Shown: positions 32,278-45,292 of the stretch, one piece after another
Layout of the letters: every line of letters starts with the position of its first letter
Position numbering within the stretch: the first letter of the stretch is position 1
NCBI RefSeq assembly: GCF_963675165.1
Contig: NC_087377.1
Coordinates: 393,501-457,500, forward strand
DNA: 64,000 nt
Reading direction: 5' to 3'
Source of the DNA: Halichondria panicea
Taxonomy: Eukaryota > Porifera > Demospongiae > Suberitida > Halichondriidae
Translations under genes and position numbers: made by a program
The notes under the pieces: model-generated
Told to the model about the DNA's origin: nothing
Seen by the model: only the letters and a program-made list of their open reading frames with translations
Database searches by the model: none

Positions 32278-35200
32278 TTTACGTTCCCGTGGGTGGGTTC
32301 AATTCACTAGCAATAGTTTTGCGTTCCCGTGAGTGGGTTCAATTCACTAGCAATAGTTTTGCGTTCCCGTGAGTGGGTTCAATTCACTAGCAATAGTTTT
32401 GCGTTCCCGTGAGTGGGTTCAATTAATTCACTAGCAATAGTTTTACGTTCCCGTGAGTGGGTTCAATTCACTAGCAATAGTTTTGCGTTCCCGTGAGTGG
32501 GTTCAATTCACTAGCAATAGTTTTGCGTTCCCGTGGGTGGGTTCAATTCACTAGCAATAGTTTTGCGTTCCCGTGGGTGGGTTCAATTCACTAGCAATAG
32601 TTTTACGTTCCCGTGAGTGGGTTCAATTCACTAGCAATAGTTTTACGTTCCCGTGAGTGGGTTCAATTCACTAGCAATAGTTTTAAGTTCCCGTGAGTGG
32701 TCACTATCAATAGTTTTGCGTTCCCATGAGTGGGTTCAATTCACTAGCAATAGTTTTAAGTTCTCGTGAGTGGTCACTAGCAATAGTTTTGCGTTCCCAT
32801 GAGTGGGTTCAAGTCACTAGCAATAGTTTTGCGTTCCCGTGGGTGGGTTCAATTCACTAGCAATAGTTTTAAGTTCCTGTGAGTCGTCACTAGCAATAGT
32901 TTTGCGTTCCCGTGGGTGGGTTCAATTCACTAGCAATAGTTTTGCGTTCCCGTGGGTGGGTTCAATTCACTAGCAATAGTTTTAAGTTCCCGTGAGTGGT
33001 CACTAGCAATAGTTTTGCATTCCCGTGGGTGGGTTCAATTCACTAGCAATAGTTTTGCGTTCTCGTGAGTGGATTCAATTCACTAGCAATAGTTTTGCAT
33101 TCCCTTGAGTGGGTTCAATTCACTAGCAATAGTTTTACGTTCCCGTGAGTGGGTTCAATTCACTAGCAATAGTTTTAAGTTCCCGTGAGTGGGTTCAATT
33201 CACTAGCAATAGTTTTGCGTTCCCGTGGGTGGGTTCAATTCACTAGCAATAGTTTTGCGTTCCCGTGAGTGGGTTCAATTCACTAGCAATAGTTTTGCGT
33301 TCCCGTGGGTGGGTTCAATTCACTAGCAATAGTTTTGCGTTCCCGTGGGTGGGTTCAATTCACCAGCAATAGTTTTGCGTTCCCGTGGGTGGGTTCAATT
33401 CACCAGCAATAGTTTTACGTTCCCGTGAGTGGGTTCAATTCACTAGCAATAGTTTTAAGTTCTCGTGAGTGGTCACTAGCAATAGTTTTGCGTTCCCGTG
33501 GGTGTGTTCATTTCACTAGCAATAGTTTTAAGTTCCTGTGAGTGGTCACTAGCAAAAGTTTTGCGTTCCCGTGGGTGGGTTCAATTCACTAGCAATAGTT
33601 TTGCGTTCCCGTGAGTGGGTTCAATTCACTAGCAATAGTTTTACGTTCCCGTGAGTGGGTTCAATTCACTAGCAATAGTTTTACGTTCCCGTGAGTGGGT
33701 TCAATTCACTAGCAATAGTTTTAAGTTCTCGTGAGTGGTCACTAGCAATAGTTTTGCGTTCCCGTGGGTGGGTTCAATTCACTAGCAATAGTTTTACGTT
33801 CCCGTGAGTGGGTTCAATTCACTAGCAATAGTTTTAAGTTCTCGTGAGTGGTCACTAGCAATAGTTTTGCGTTCCCGTGAGTGGGTTCAATTCACTAGCA
33901 ATAGTTTTGCGTTCCCGTGAGTGGGTTCAATTCACTAGCAATAGTTTTAAGTTCCCGTGAGTGGGTTCAATTCACTAGCAATAGTTTTGCGTTCCCGTGA
34001 GTGGGTTCAATTCACTAGCAATAGTTTTGCGTTCCCGTGAGTGGGTTCAATTCACTAATAGTTTTACGTTCCCGTGAGTCGGTTCAATTCACTAGCAATA
34101 GTTTTACGTTCCCGTGAGTGGGTTCAATTCACTAGCAATACTTTTAAGTTCTCGTGAGTGGTCACTAGCAATAGTTTTGCGTTCCCGTGGGTGTGTTCAT
34201 TTCACTAGCAATAGTTTTAAGTTCCTGTGAGTGGTCACTAGCAAAAGTTTTGCGTTCCCGTGGGTGGGTTCAATTCACTAGCAATAGTTTTGCGTTCCCG
34301 TGAGTGGGTTCAATTCACTAGCAATAGTTTTACGTTCCCGTGAGTGGGTTCAATTCACTAGCAATAGTTTTACGTTCCCGTGAGTGGGTTCAATTCACTA
34401 GCAATAGTTTTAAGTTCTCGTGAGTGGTCACTAGCAATAGTTTTGCGTTCCCGTGGGTGGGTTCAATTCACTAGCAATAGTTTTACGTTCCCGTGAGTGG
34501 GTTCAATTCACTAGCAATAGTTTTAAGTTCTCGTGAGTGGTCACTAGCAATAGTTTTGCGTTCCCGTGAGTGGGTTCAATTCACTAGCAATAGTTTTAAG
34601 TTCCCGTGAGTGGGTTCAATTCACTAGCAATAGTTTTGCGTTCTCGTGAGTGGGTTCAATTCACTAGCAATAGTTTTGCGTTCCCGTGAGTGGGTTCAAT
34701 TCACTAGCAATAGTTTTGCGTTCCCGTGGGTGGGTTCAATTCACTAGCAATAGTTTTGCGTTCCCGTGGGTGGGTTCAATTCACCAGCAATAGTTTTGCG
34801 TTCCCGTGGGTGGGTTCAATTCACCAGCAATAGTTTTACGTTCCCGTGAGTGGGTTCAATTCACTAGCAATAGTTTTAAGTTCTCGTGAGTGGTCACTAG
34901 CAATAGTTTTGCGTTCCCGTGGGTGTGTTCATTTCACTAGCAATAGTTTTAAGTTCCTGTGAGTGGTCACTAGCAAAAGTTTTGCGTTCCCGTGGGTGGG
35001 TTCAATTCACTAGCAATAGTTTTGCGTTCCCGTGAGTGGGTTCAATTCACTAGCAATAGTTTTACGTTCCCGTGAGTGGGTTCAATTCACTAGCAATAGT
35101 TTTACGTTCCCGTGAGTGGGTTCAATTCACTAGCAATAGTTTTAAGTTCTCGTGAGTGGTCACTAGCAATAGTTTTGCGTTCCCGTGGGTGGGTTCAATT

Positions 35201-38200
35201 CACTAGCAATAGTTTTACGTTCCCGTGAGTGGGTTCAATTCACTAGCAATAGTTTTAAGTTCTCGTGAGTGGTCACTAGCAATAGTTTTGCGTTCCCGTG
35301 AGTGGGTTCAATTCACTAGCAATAGTTTTAAGTTCCCGTGAGTGGGTTCAATTCACTAGCAATAGTTTTGCGTTCCCGTGAGTGGGTTCAATTCACTAGC
35401 AATAGTTTTGCGTTCCCGTGAGTGGTTTCAATTCACTAATAGTTTTACGTTCCCGTGAGTCGGTTCAATTCACTAGCAATAGTTTTACGTTCCCGTGAGT
35501 GGGTTCAATTCACTAGCAATACTTTTAAGTTCTCGTGAGTGGTCACTAGCAATAGTTTTGCGTTCCCGTGGGTGGGTTCAATTCACTAGCAATAGTTTTG
35601 CGTTCCCGTGGGTGGGTTCAATTCACTAGCAATAGTTTTAAGTTCCCGTGAGTGGTCACTAGCAATAGTTTTAAGTTCCCGTGAGTGGGTTCAATTCACT
35701 AGCAATAGTTTTGCGTTCCCGTGAGTGGGTTCAATTCACTAGCAATAGTTTTAAGTTCCCGTGAGTGGGTTCAATTCACTAGCAATAGTTTTGCATTCCC
35801 TTGAGTGGGTTCAATTCACTGGCAATAGTTTTACGTTCCCGTGAGTGGGTTCAATTCACTAGCAATAGTTTTAAGTTCCCGTGAGTGGGTTCAATTCACT
35901 AGCAATAGTTTTGCGTTCCCGTGAGTGGGTTCAATTCACTAGCAATAGTTTTGCGTTCCCGTGAGTGGGTTCAATTCACTAGCAATAGTTTTAAGTTCCC
36001 GTGAGTGGGTTCAATTCACTAGCAATAGTTTTGCGTTCCCGTGGGTAGGTTCAATTCACTAGCAATAGTTTTGCGTTCCCGTGGGTGGGTTCAATTCACT
36101 AGCAATAGTTTTAAGTTCCCGTGAGTGGTCACTAGCAATAGTTTTGCATTCCCGTGGGTGGGTTCAATTCACTAGCAATAGTTTTGCGTTCTCGTGAGTG
36201 GATTCAATTCACTAGCAATAGTTTTGCATTCCCTTGAGTGGGTTCAATTCACTAGCAATAGTTTTACGTTCCCGTGAGTGGGTTCAATTCACTAGCAATA
36301 GTTTTAAGTTCCCGTGAGTGGGTTCAATTCACTAGCAATAGTTTTGCGTTCCCGTGGGTGGGTTCAATTCACTAGCAATAGTTTTGCGTTCCCGTGAGTG
36401 GGTTCAATTCACTAGCAATAGTTTTGCGTTCCCGTGGGTGGGTTCAATTCACTAGCAATAGTTTTGCGTTCCCGTGGGTGGGTTCAATTCACCAGCAATA
36501 GTTTTGCGTTCCCGTGGGTGGGTTCAATTCACCAGCAATAGTTTTACGTTCCCGTGAGTGGGTTCAATTCACTAGCAATAGTTTTAAGTTCTCGTGAGTG
36601 GTCACTAGCAATAGTTTTGCGTTCCCGTGGGTGTGTTCATTTCACTAGCAATAGTTTTAAGTTCCTGTGAGTGGTCACTAGCAAAAGTTTTGCGTTCCCG
36701 TGGGTGGGTTCAATTCACTAGCAATAGTTTTGCGTTCCCGTGAGTGGGTTCAATTCACTAGCAATAGTTTTACGTTCCCGTGAGTGGGTTCAATTCACTA
36801 GCAATAGTTTTACGTTCCCGTGAGTGGGTTCAATTCACTAGCAATAGTTTTAAGTTCTCGTGAGTGGTCACTAGCAATAGTTTTGCGTTCCCGTGGGTGG
36901 GTTCAATTCACTAGCAATAGTTTTACGTTCCCGTGAGTGGGTTCAATTCACTAGCAATAGTTTTAAGTTCCCGTGAGTGGTCACTATCAATAGTTTTGCG
37001 TTCCCATGAGTGGGTTCAATTCACTAGCAATAGTTTTAAGTTCTCGTGAGTGGTCACTAGCAATAGTTTTGCGTTCCCATGAGTGGGTTCAAGTCACTAG
37101 CAATAGTTTTGCGTTCCCGTGGGTGGGTTCAATTCACTAGCAATAGTTTTAAGTTCCTGTGAGTCGTCACTAGCAATAGTTTTGCGTTCCCGTGGGTGGG
37201 TTCAATTCACTAGCAATAGTTTTGCGTTCCCGTGGGTGGGTTCAATTCACTAGCAATAGTTTTAAGTTCCCGTGAGTGGTCACTAGCAATAGTTTTGCAT
37301 TCCCGTGGGTGGGTTCAATTCACTAGCAATAGTTTTGCGTTCTCGTGAGTGGATTCAATTCACTAGCAATAGTTTTGCATTCCCTTGAGTGGGTTCAATT
37401 CACTAGCAATAGTTTTACGTTCCCGTGAGTGGGTTCAATTCACTAGCAATAGTTTTAAGTTCCCGTGAGTGGGTTCAATTCACTAGCAATAGTTTTGCGT
37501 TCCCGTGGGTGGGTTCAATTCACTAGCAATAGTTTTGCGTTCCCGTGAGTGGGTTCAATTCACTAGCAATAGTTTTGCGTTCCCGTGGGTGGGTTCAATT
37601 CACTAGCAATAGTTTTGCGTTCCCGTGGGTGGGTTCAATTCACCAGCAATAGTTTTGCGTTCCCGTGGGTGGGTTCAATTCACCAGCAATAGTTTTACGT
37701 TCCCGTGAGTGGGTTCAATTCACTAGCAATAGTTTTAAGTTCTCGTGAGTGGTCACTAGCAATAGTTTTGCGTTCCCGTGGGTGTGTTCATTTCACTAGC
37801 AATAGTTTTAAGTTCCTGTGAGTGGTCACTAGCAAAAGTTTTGCGTTCCCGTGGGTGGGTTCAATTCACTAGCAATAGTTTTGCGTTCCCGTGAGTGGGT
37901 TCAATTCACTAGCAATAGTTTTACGTTCCCGTGAGTGGGTTCAATTCACTAGCAATAGTTTTACGTTCCCGTGAGTGGGTTCAATTCACTAGCAATAGTT
38001 TTAAGTTCTCGTGAGTGGTCACTAGCAATAGTTTTGCGTTCCCGTGGGTGGGTTCAATTCACTAGCAATAGTTTTACGTTCCCGTGAGTGGGTTCAATTC
38101 ACTAGCAATAGTTTTAAGTTCTCGTGAGTGGTCACTAGCAATAGTTTTGCGTTCCCGTGAGTGGGTTCAATTCACTAGCAATAGTTTTAAGTTCCCGTGA

Positions 38201-41200
38201 GTGGGTTCAATTCACTAGCAATAGTTTTGCGTTCCCGTGAGTGGGTTCAATTCACTAGCAATAGTTTTGCGTTCCCGTGAGTGGGTTCAATTCACTAATA
38301 GTTTTACGTTCCCGTGAGTCGGTTCAATTCACTAGCAATAGTTTTACGTTCCCGTGAGTGGGTTCAATTCACTAGCAATACTTTTAAGTTCTCGTGAGTG
38401 GTCACTAGCAATAGTTTTGCGTTCCCGTGGGTGTGTTCATTTCACTAGCAATAGTTTTAAGTTCCTGTGAGTGGTCACTAGCAAAAGTTTTGCGTTCCCG
38501 TGGGTGGGTTCAATTCACTAGCAATAGTTTTGCGTTCCCGTGAGTGGGTTCAATTCACTAGCAATAGTTTTACGTTCCCGTGAGTGGGTTCAATTCACTA
38601 GCAATAGTTTTACGTTCCCGTGAGTGGGTTCAATTCACTAGCAATAGTTTTAAGTTCTCGTGAGTGGTCACTAGCAATAGTTTTGCGTTCCCGTGGGTGG
38701 GTTCAATTCACTAGCAATAGTTTTACGTTCCCGTGAGTGGGTTCAATTCACTAGCAATAGTTTTAAGTTCTCGTGAGTGGTCACTAGCAATAGTTTTGCG
38801 TTCCCGTGAGTGGGTTCAATTCACTAGCAATAGTTTTAAGTTCCCGTGAGTGGGTTCAATTCACTAGCAATAGTTTTGCGTTCCCGTGAGTGGGTTCAAT
38901 TCACTAGCAATAGTTTTGCGTTCCCGTGAGTGGGTTCAATTCACTAATAGTTTTACGTTCCCGTGAGTCGGTTCAATTCACTAGCAATAGTTTTACGTTC
39001 CCGTGAGTGGGTTCAATTCACTAGCAATACTTTTAAGTTCTCGTGAGTGGTCACTAGCAATAGTTTTGCGTTCCCGTGGGTGGGTTCAATTCACTAGCAA
39101 TAGTTTTGCGTTCCCGTGGGTGGGTTCAATTCACTAGCAATAGTTTTAAGTTCCCGTGAGTGGTCACTAGCAATAGTTTTAAGTTCCCGTGAGTGGGTTC
39201 AATTCACTAGCAATAGTTTTGCGTTCCCGTGAGTGGGTTCAATTCACTAGCAATAGTTTTAAGTTCCCGTGAGTGGGTTCAATTCACTAGCAATAGTTTT
39301 GCATTCCCTTGAGTGGGTTCAATTCACTGGCAATAGTTTTACGTTTCCGTGAGTGGGTTCAATTCACTAGCAATAGTTTTAAGTTCCCGTGAGTGGGTTC
39401 AATTCACTAGCAATAGTTTTGCGTTCCCGTGAGTGGGTTCAATTCACTAGCAATAGTTTTGCGTTCCCGTGAGTGGGTTCAATTCACTAGCAATAGTTTT
39501 AAGTTCCCGTGAGTGGGTTCAATTCACTAGCAATAGTTTTGCGTTCCCGTGGGTAGGTTCAATTCACTAGCAATAGTTTTGCGTTCCCGTGAGTGGGTTC
39601 AATTCACTAGCAATAGTTTTGCGTTCCCGTGGGTGGGTTCAATTCACTAGCAATAGTTTTGCGTTCCCGTGGGTGGGTTCAATTCACCAGCAATAGTTTT
39701 GCGTTCCCGTGGGTGGGTTCAATTCACCAGCAATAGTTTTACGTTCCCGTGAGTGGGTTCAATTCACTAGCAATAGTTTTAAGTTCTCGTGAGTGGTCAC
39801 TAGCAATAGTTTTGCGTTCCCGTGGGTGTGTTCATTTCACTAGCAATAGTTTTAAGTTCCTGTGAGTGGTCACTAGCAAAAGTTTTGCGTTCCCGTGGGT
39901 GGGTTCAATTCACTAGCAATAGTTTTGCGTTCCCGTGAGTGGGTTCAATTCACTAGCAATAGTTTTACGTTCCCGTGAGTGGGTTCAATTCACTAGCAAT
40001 AGTTTTACGTTCCCGTGAGTGGGTTCAATTCACTAGCAATAGTTTTAAGTTCTCGTGAGTGGTCACTAGCAATAGTTTTGCGTTCCCGTGGGTGGGTTCA
40101 ATTCACTAGCAATAGTTTTGCGTTCCCGTGAGTGGGTTCAATTCACCAGCAATAGTTTTGCGTTCCCGTGGGTGGGTTTAATTCACCAGCAATAGTTTTA
40201 CGTTCCCGTGAGTGGGTTCAATTCACTAGCAATAGTTTTAAGTTCTCGTGAGTGGTCACTAGCAATAGTTTTGCGTTCCCGTGGGTGGGTTCAATTCACT
40301 AGCAATAGTTTTGCGTTCCCGTGGGTGGGTTCAATTCACTAGCAATAGTTTTAAGTTCCCGTGAGTGGTCACTAGCAATAGTTTTACGTTCCCGTGAGTG
40401 GGTTCAATTCACTAGCAATAGTTTTAAGTTCCCGTGAGTGGGTTCAATTCACTAGCAATAGTTTTGCATTCCCTTGAGTGGGTTCAATTCACTGGCAATA
40501 GTTTTACGTTCCCGTGAGTGGGTTCAATTCACTAGCAATAGTTTTAAGTTCCCGTGAGTGGGTTCAATTCACTAGCAATAGTTTTGCGTTCCCGTGGGTG
40601 GGTTCAATTCACTAGCAATAGTTTTGCGTTCCCGTGGGTGGGTTCAATTCACTAGCAATAGTTTTGCGTTCCCGTGAGTGGGTTCAATTCACTAGCAATA
40701 GTTTTGCGTTCCCGTGAGTGGGTTCAATTCACTAGCAATAGTTTTGCGTTCCCGTGAGTGGGTTCAATTCACTAGCAATAGTTTTGCGTTCTCGTGAGTG
40801 GGTTCAATTCACTAGCAATAGTTTTGCGTTCCCGTGAGTGGGTTCAATTCACTAGCAATAGTTTTGCGTTCCCGTGGGTGGGTTCAATTCACTAGCAATA
40901 GTTTTGCGTTCCCGTGGGTGGGTTCAATTCACCAGCAATAGTTTTGCGTTCCCGTGGGTGGGTTCAATTCACCAGCAATAGTTTTACGTTCCCGTGAGTG
41001 GGTTCAATTCACTAGCAATAGTTTTAAGTTCTCGTGAGTGGTCACTAGCAATAGTTTTGCGTTCCCGTGGGTGTGTTCATTTCACTAGCAATAGTTTTAA
41101 GTTCCTGTGAGTGGTCACTAGCAAAAGTTTTGCGTTCCCGTGGGTGGGTTCAATTCACTAGCAATAGTTTTGCGTTCCCGTGAGTGGGTTCAATTCACTA

Positions 41201-43740
41201 GCAATAGTTTTACGTTCCCGTGAGTGGGTTCAATTCACTAGCAATAGTTTTACGTTCCCGTGAGTGGGTTCAATTCACTAGCAATAGTTTTAAGTTCTCG
41301 TGAGTGGTCACTAGCAATAGTTTTGCGTTCCCGTGGGTGGGTTCAATTCACTAGCAATAGTTTTACGTTCCCGTGAGTGGGTTCAATTCACTAGCAATAG
41401 TTTTAAGTTCTCGTGAGTGGTCACTAGCAATAGTTTTGCGTTCCCGTGAGTGGGTTCAATTCACTAGCAATAGTTTTAAGTTCCCGTGAGTGGGTTCAAT
41501 TCACTAGCAATAGTTTTGCGTTCCCGTGAGTGGGTTCAATTCACTAGCAATAGTTTTGCGTTCCCGTGAGTGGTTTCAATTCACTAATAGTTTTACGTTC
41601 CCGTGAGTCGGTTCAATTCACTAGCAATAGTTTTACGTTCCCGTGAGTGGGTTCAATTCACTAGCAATACTTTTAAGTTCTCGTGAGTGGTCACTAGCAA
41701 TAGTTTTGCGTTCCCGTGGGTGGGTTCAATTCACTAGCAATAGTTTTGCGTTCCCGTGGGTGGGTTCAATTCACTAGCAATAGTTTTAAGTTCCCGTGAG
41801 TGGTCACTAGCAATAGTTTTAAGTTCCCGTGAGTGGGTTCAATTCACTAGCAATAGTTTTGCGTTCCCGTGAGTGGGTTCAATTCACTAGCAATAGTTTT
41901 AAGTTCCCGTGAGTGGGTTCAATTCACTAGCAATAGTTTTGCATTCCCTTGAGTGGGTTCAATTCACTGGCAATAGTTTTACGTTCCCGTGAGTGGGTTC
42001 AATTCACTAGCAATAGTTTTAAGTTCCCGTGAGTGGGTTCAATTCACTAGCAATAGTTTTGCGTTCCCGTGAGTGGGTTCAATTCACTAGCAATAGTTTT
42101 GCGTTCCCGTGAGTGGGTTCAATTCACTAGCAATAGTTTTAAGTTCCCGTGAGTGGGTTCAATTCACTAGCAATAGTTTTGCGTTCCCGTGGGTAGGTTC
42201 AATTCACTAGCAATAGTTTTGCGTTCCCGTGAGTGGGTTCAATTCACTAGCAATAGTTTTGCGTTCCCGTGGGTGGGTTCAATTCACCAGCAATAGTTTT
42301 ACGTTCCCGTGAGTGGGTTCAATTCACTAGCAATAGTTTTAAGTTCTCGTGAGTGGTCACTAGCAATAGTTTTGCGTTCCCGTGGGTGTGTTCATTTCAC
42401 TAGCAATAGTTTTAAGTTCCTGTGAGTGGTCACTAGCAAAAGTTTTGCGTTCCCGTGGGTGGGTTCAATTCACTAGCAATAGTTTTGCGTTCCCGTGAGT
42501 GGGTTCAATTCACTAGCAATAGTTTTACGTTCCCGTGAGTGGGTTCAATTCACTAGCAATAGTTTTACGTTCCCGTGAGTGGGTTCAATTCACTAGCAAT
42601 AGTTTTAAGTTCTCGTGAGTGGTCACTAGCAATAGTTTTGCGTTCCCGTGGGTGGGTTCAATTCACTAGCAATAGTTTTGCGTTCCCGTGAGTGGGTTCA
42701 ATTCACCAGCAATAGTTTTGCGTTCCCGTGGGTGGGTTTAATTCACCAGCAATAGTTTTACGTTCCCGTGAGTGGGTTCAATTCACTAGCAATAGTTTTA
42801 AGTTCTCGTGAGTGGTCACTAGCAATAGTTTTGCGTTCCCGTGGGTGGGTTCAATTCACAAGCAATAGTTTTGCGTTCCCGTGGGTGGGTTGAATTCACT
42901 AGCAATAGTTTTAAGTTCCCGTGAGTGGTCACTAGCAATAGTTTTACGTTCCCGTGAGTGGGTTCAATTCACTAGCAATAGTTTTAAGTTCCCGTGAGTG
43001 GGTTCAATTCACTAGCAATAGTTTTGCATTCCCTTGAGTGGGTTCAATTCACTGGCAATAGTTTTACGTTCCCGTGAGTGGGTTCAATTCACTAGCAATA
43101 GTTTTAAGTTCCCGTGAGTGGGTTCAATTCACTAGCAATAGTTTTGCGTTCCCGTGGGTGGGTTCAATTCACTAGCAATAGTTTTGCGTTCCCGTGGGTG
43201 GGTTCAATTCACTAGCAATAGTTTTGCGTTCCCGTGAGTGGGTTCAATTCACTAGCAATAGTTTTGCGTTCCCGTGAGTGGGTGCAATTCACTAGCAATA
43301 GTTTTGCGTTCTCGTGAGTGGGTTCAATTCACTAGCAATAGTTTTGCGTTCCCGTGAGTGGGTTCAATTCGCTAGCAATAGTTTTGCATTCCCTTGTGTG
43401 GGTTCAATTCACTAGCAATAGTTTTACGTTCCCGTGGGTGGATTCAATTCACTAGCAATAGTTTCAAGTTTCCGTGAGTGGGTTAAATTCACTAGCAATA
43501 GTTTACGTTCCCGTTAGTGGGTTCAATTCACTAGCAATAATTTTGCGTTCCCGTCAGTGGGTTCAATTCACTAGCAATAGTTTTGCGTTCCCGTGAGTGG
43601 GTTCAATTCACTAGCAATAGTTTTAAGTTCCCGTGAGTGGTCACTAGCAATAGTTTTGCGTTCCCATGAGTGGGTTCAATTCACTAGCAATAGTTTTACG
43701 TTCCCGTGAGTGGGTTCAATTCACTAGCAATAGTTTTACG
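32278..43740. repeat. Satellite array, about 11.5 kb, 40-bp and 33-bp units in higher-order blocks
   Basis: The basic unit is GCGTTCCCGTGAGTGGGTTC followed by AATTCACTAGCAATAGTTTT (40 bases). A deleted variant, AAGTTCTCGTGAGTGGTCAC followed by TAGCAATAGTTTT, is 33 bases. Units vary at fixed positions (GCG/ACG/AAG start, GAGTGGG/GGGTGGG, CACTAG/CACCAG). The marker variant GGGTGTGTTCATTTCACTAG recurs near 33,500, 34,180, 34,920, 36,630, 37,780, 38,430, 39,820, 41,070 and 42,385, so large multi-unit blocks are themselves repeated. Stops in all frames rule out coding. The unit is too regular and too short-spaced for a CRISPR array. Confidence 0.97.
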
Positions 43741-43954
43741 TGTTTTGTAGTTTGTGCTTTTTGCGCTGTACTCCCCCCTTGCATGTGTGACTGTGTTTTG
43801 TAGTTTGTGCTTTTTGCGCTGTACTCCCCCCTTGCATGTGTGACTGTGTTTTGTAGTTTGTGCTTTTTGCGCTGTACTCCCCCCTTGCATGTGTGACTGT
43901 GTTTTGTAGTTTGTGTGCTTTTTGCGCTGTACTCCCCCCTTGCATGTGTGACTG
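43741..43954. repeat. Tandem repeat, four 53-bp units
   Basis: Units start at 43,741, 43,794, 43,847 and 43,900 (the last two bases longer). Each contains TTTTTGCGCTGTACTCCCCC and TTGCATGTGTGACTG. The CGCTGTACTCCCCCCT core also stands at the left edge of the satellite (about 32,259-32,274). Confidence 0.95.
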
Positions 43955-44822
43955 TGTTTAGTCACTAGCAATAGTTTTACGTTCCCATGAGTGGAGGTTC
44001 AATAATTCACAACAGCTGCATTGTACCTCCTTGTTTTGTGTTTTTTATGCAAGTGCACTGAATGCGCCAGCGAAAGCTTAGGTTTTCTGAATGCTTAGAA
44101 ACAGACCTTTCAAATGATACCATATTTATTTGATATTTGCCAATTTAGTCCCCATGGTCCGAGGTCTAAAAATAACAAATTCAGGGCCCGGATGAAATAT
44201 TGGATTGAAACACATCATTTGAAATGTATTTTTCTAAGCTTTCGGAATATTATAAAATTTTTGACATGGATCAACTGTTATGGCTGTTGAAAGACCCACC
44301 TTCCGTTTAATTCGTGAATCTTTCGGCTGTCATAACTTAAATTCTGTGGATCGAAAGTCAAAAATGTTATGGTTTTCTGAATGTTTAGAAACAGACCTTT
44401 TAAATGGTACGGGTGGGTTAGGGTTAGGCTCCCGTGAGTGGACTGAATGCGCCAGCAAAAGTCTTAGGCTCCCGCGAGTTGGCTGAATGCACCACGAAAA
44501 TAACCCCACGAAAATTACCCGCTATATATACGATAGTTGGATGTTTTTTATGCGCTGTACTCCCCCCTTGTGTTGTATTTTTTATGTGAGTGCGCTAAAT
44601 GCGCCAGCGAAAGTCTTAGGCTCTCGCGAGTTGGCTGAATGCACCAGCAAAAGTCTTAGGCTCTCGCAAGTTGGGCTGAATGCGCTAGCGAACGTCTTAG
44701 GCTCTCGTGAGAGGGCTGAATGCACCACGAAAATGACCCGCTATACGATAGTTGGAATAGTTAGTATTTTTTATGCACTGTACTCCCCCCTTGCATGTGT
44801 GACGGTGTTTTGGGTTAGTTAG
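43955..44822. repeat. Degenerate satellite-related flank
   Basis: Around 44,430-44,480 and 44,600-44,730 are units such as GGCTCCCGTGAGTGGACTGA followed by ATGCGCCAGCAAAAGTCTTA that align with the 40-bp satellite unit at roughly every third position. CGCTGTACTCCCCCCTTG-type cores recur near 44,555 and 44,775. A separate direct repeat, GGTTTTCTGAATG.TTAGAAACAGACC, occurs at about 44,091 and 44,372. Confidence 0.7.
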
Positions 44823-45292
44823 TGTTCACTTCTCTATAATTACATACATGCATTAATTTGGGTGACAATTTGTGGGACATTATGATCATTGACGTGTGCA
44901 ATAAATGATGTATATATACTGTGTGTGTGTGCAGGACTGAACACCAGCCCCCGGCATGTATCATGAGGGACGCTGTACAGAGATGTTAGGGCAAGTTCCT
45001 TTAATTAGATCCAGATATTGTAATTATTTCCTTCTTCCAGGTTGTCGGTGGCTAAACGTGCTTATAGTTGCCATGGAGATGGAGATGGTAATTGACTGAA
45101 GTCATGTACCTACCTCTCGATAGAAGGAAACAAGGATTTGTCAATAATTATAGTACTGTGATAAATAAATGTTTTGTCAACTTTGATTCTCTAAGATCAT
45201 AATTATTCACAACTATAATTATACTATTGTTCTTGTTCTTACAAAACTTTAAATTATGTTACGTTGTTTCATATTAATTATAATTATATCGA
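44823..45292. other. No gene seen
   Basis: A+T-rich DNA with many AATTATAATTAT-like stretches and no supported exon. Confidence 0.5.

Noticed and set aside
32278-43740. CRISPR-like array
   Set aside because: Units run head to tail with no unique spacers, and the surrounding genes are eukaryotic with introns. It is satellite DNA.
43696-43971. Minus-strand frame with repeated QGGSTAQKA
   Set aside because: Product of the 53-bp tandem repeat.
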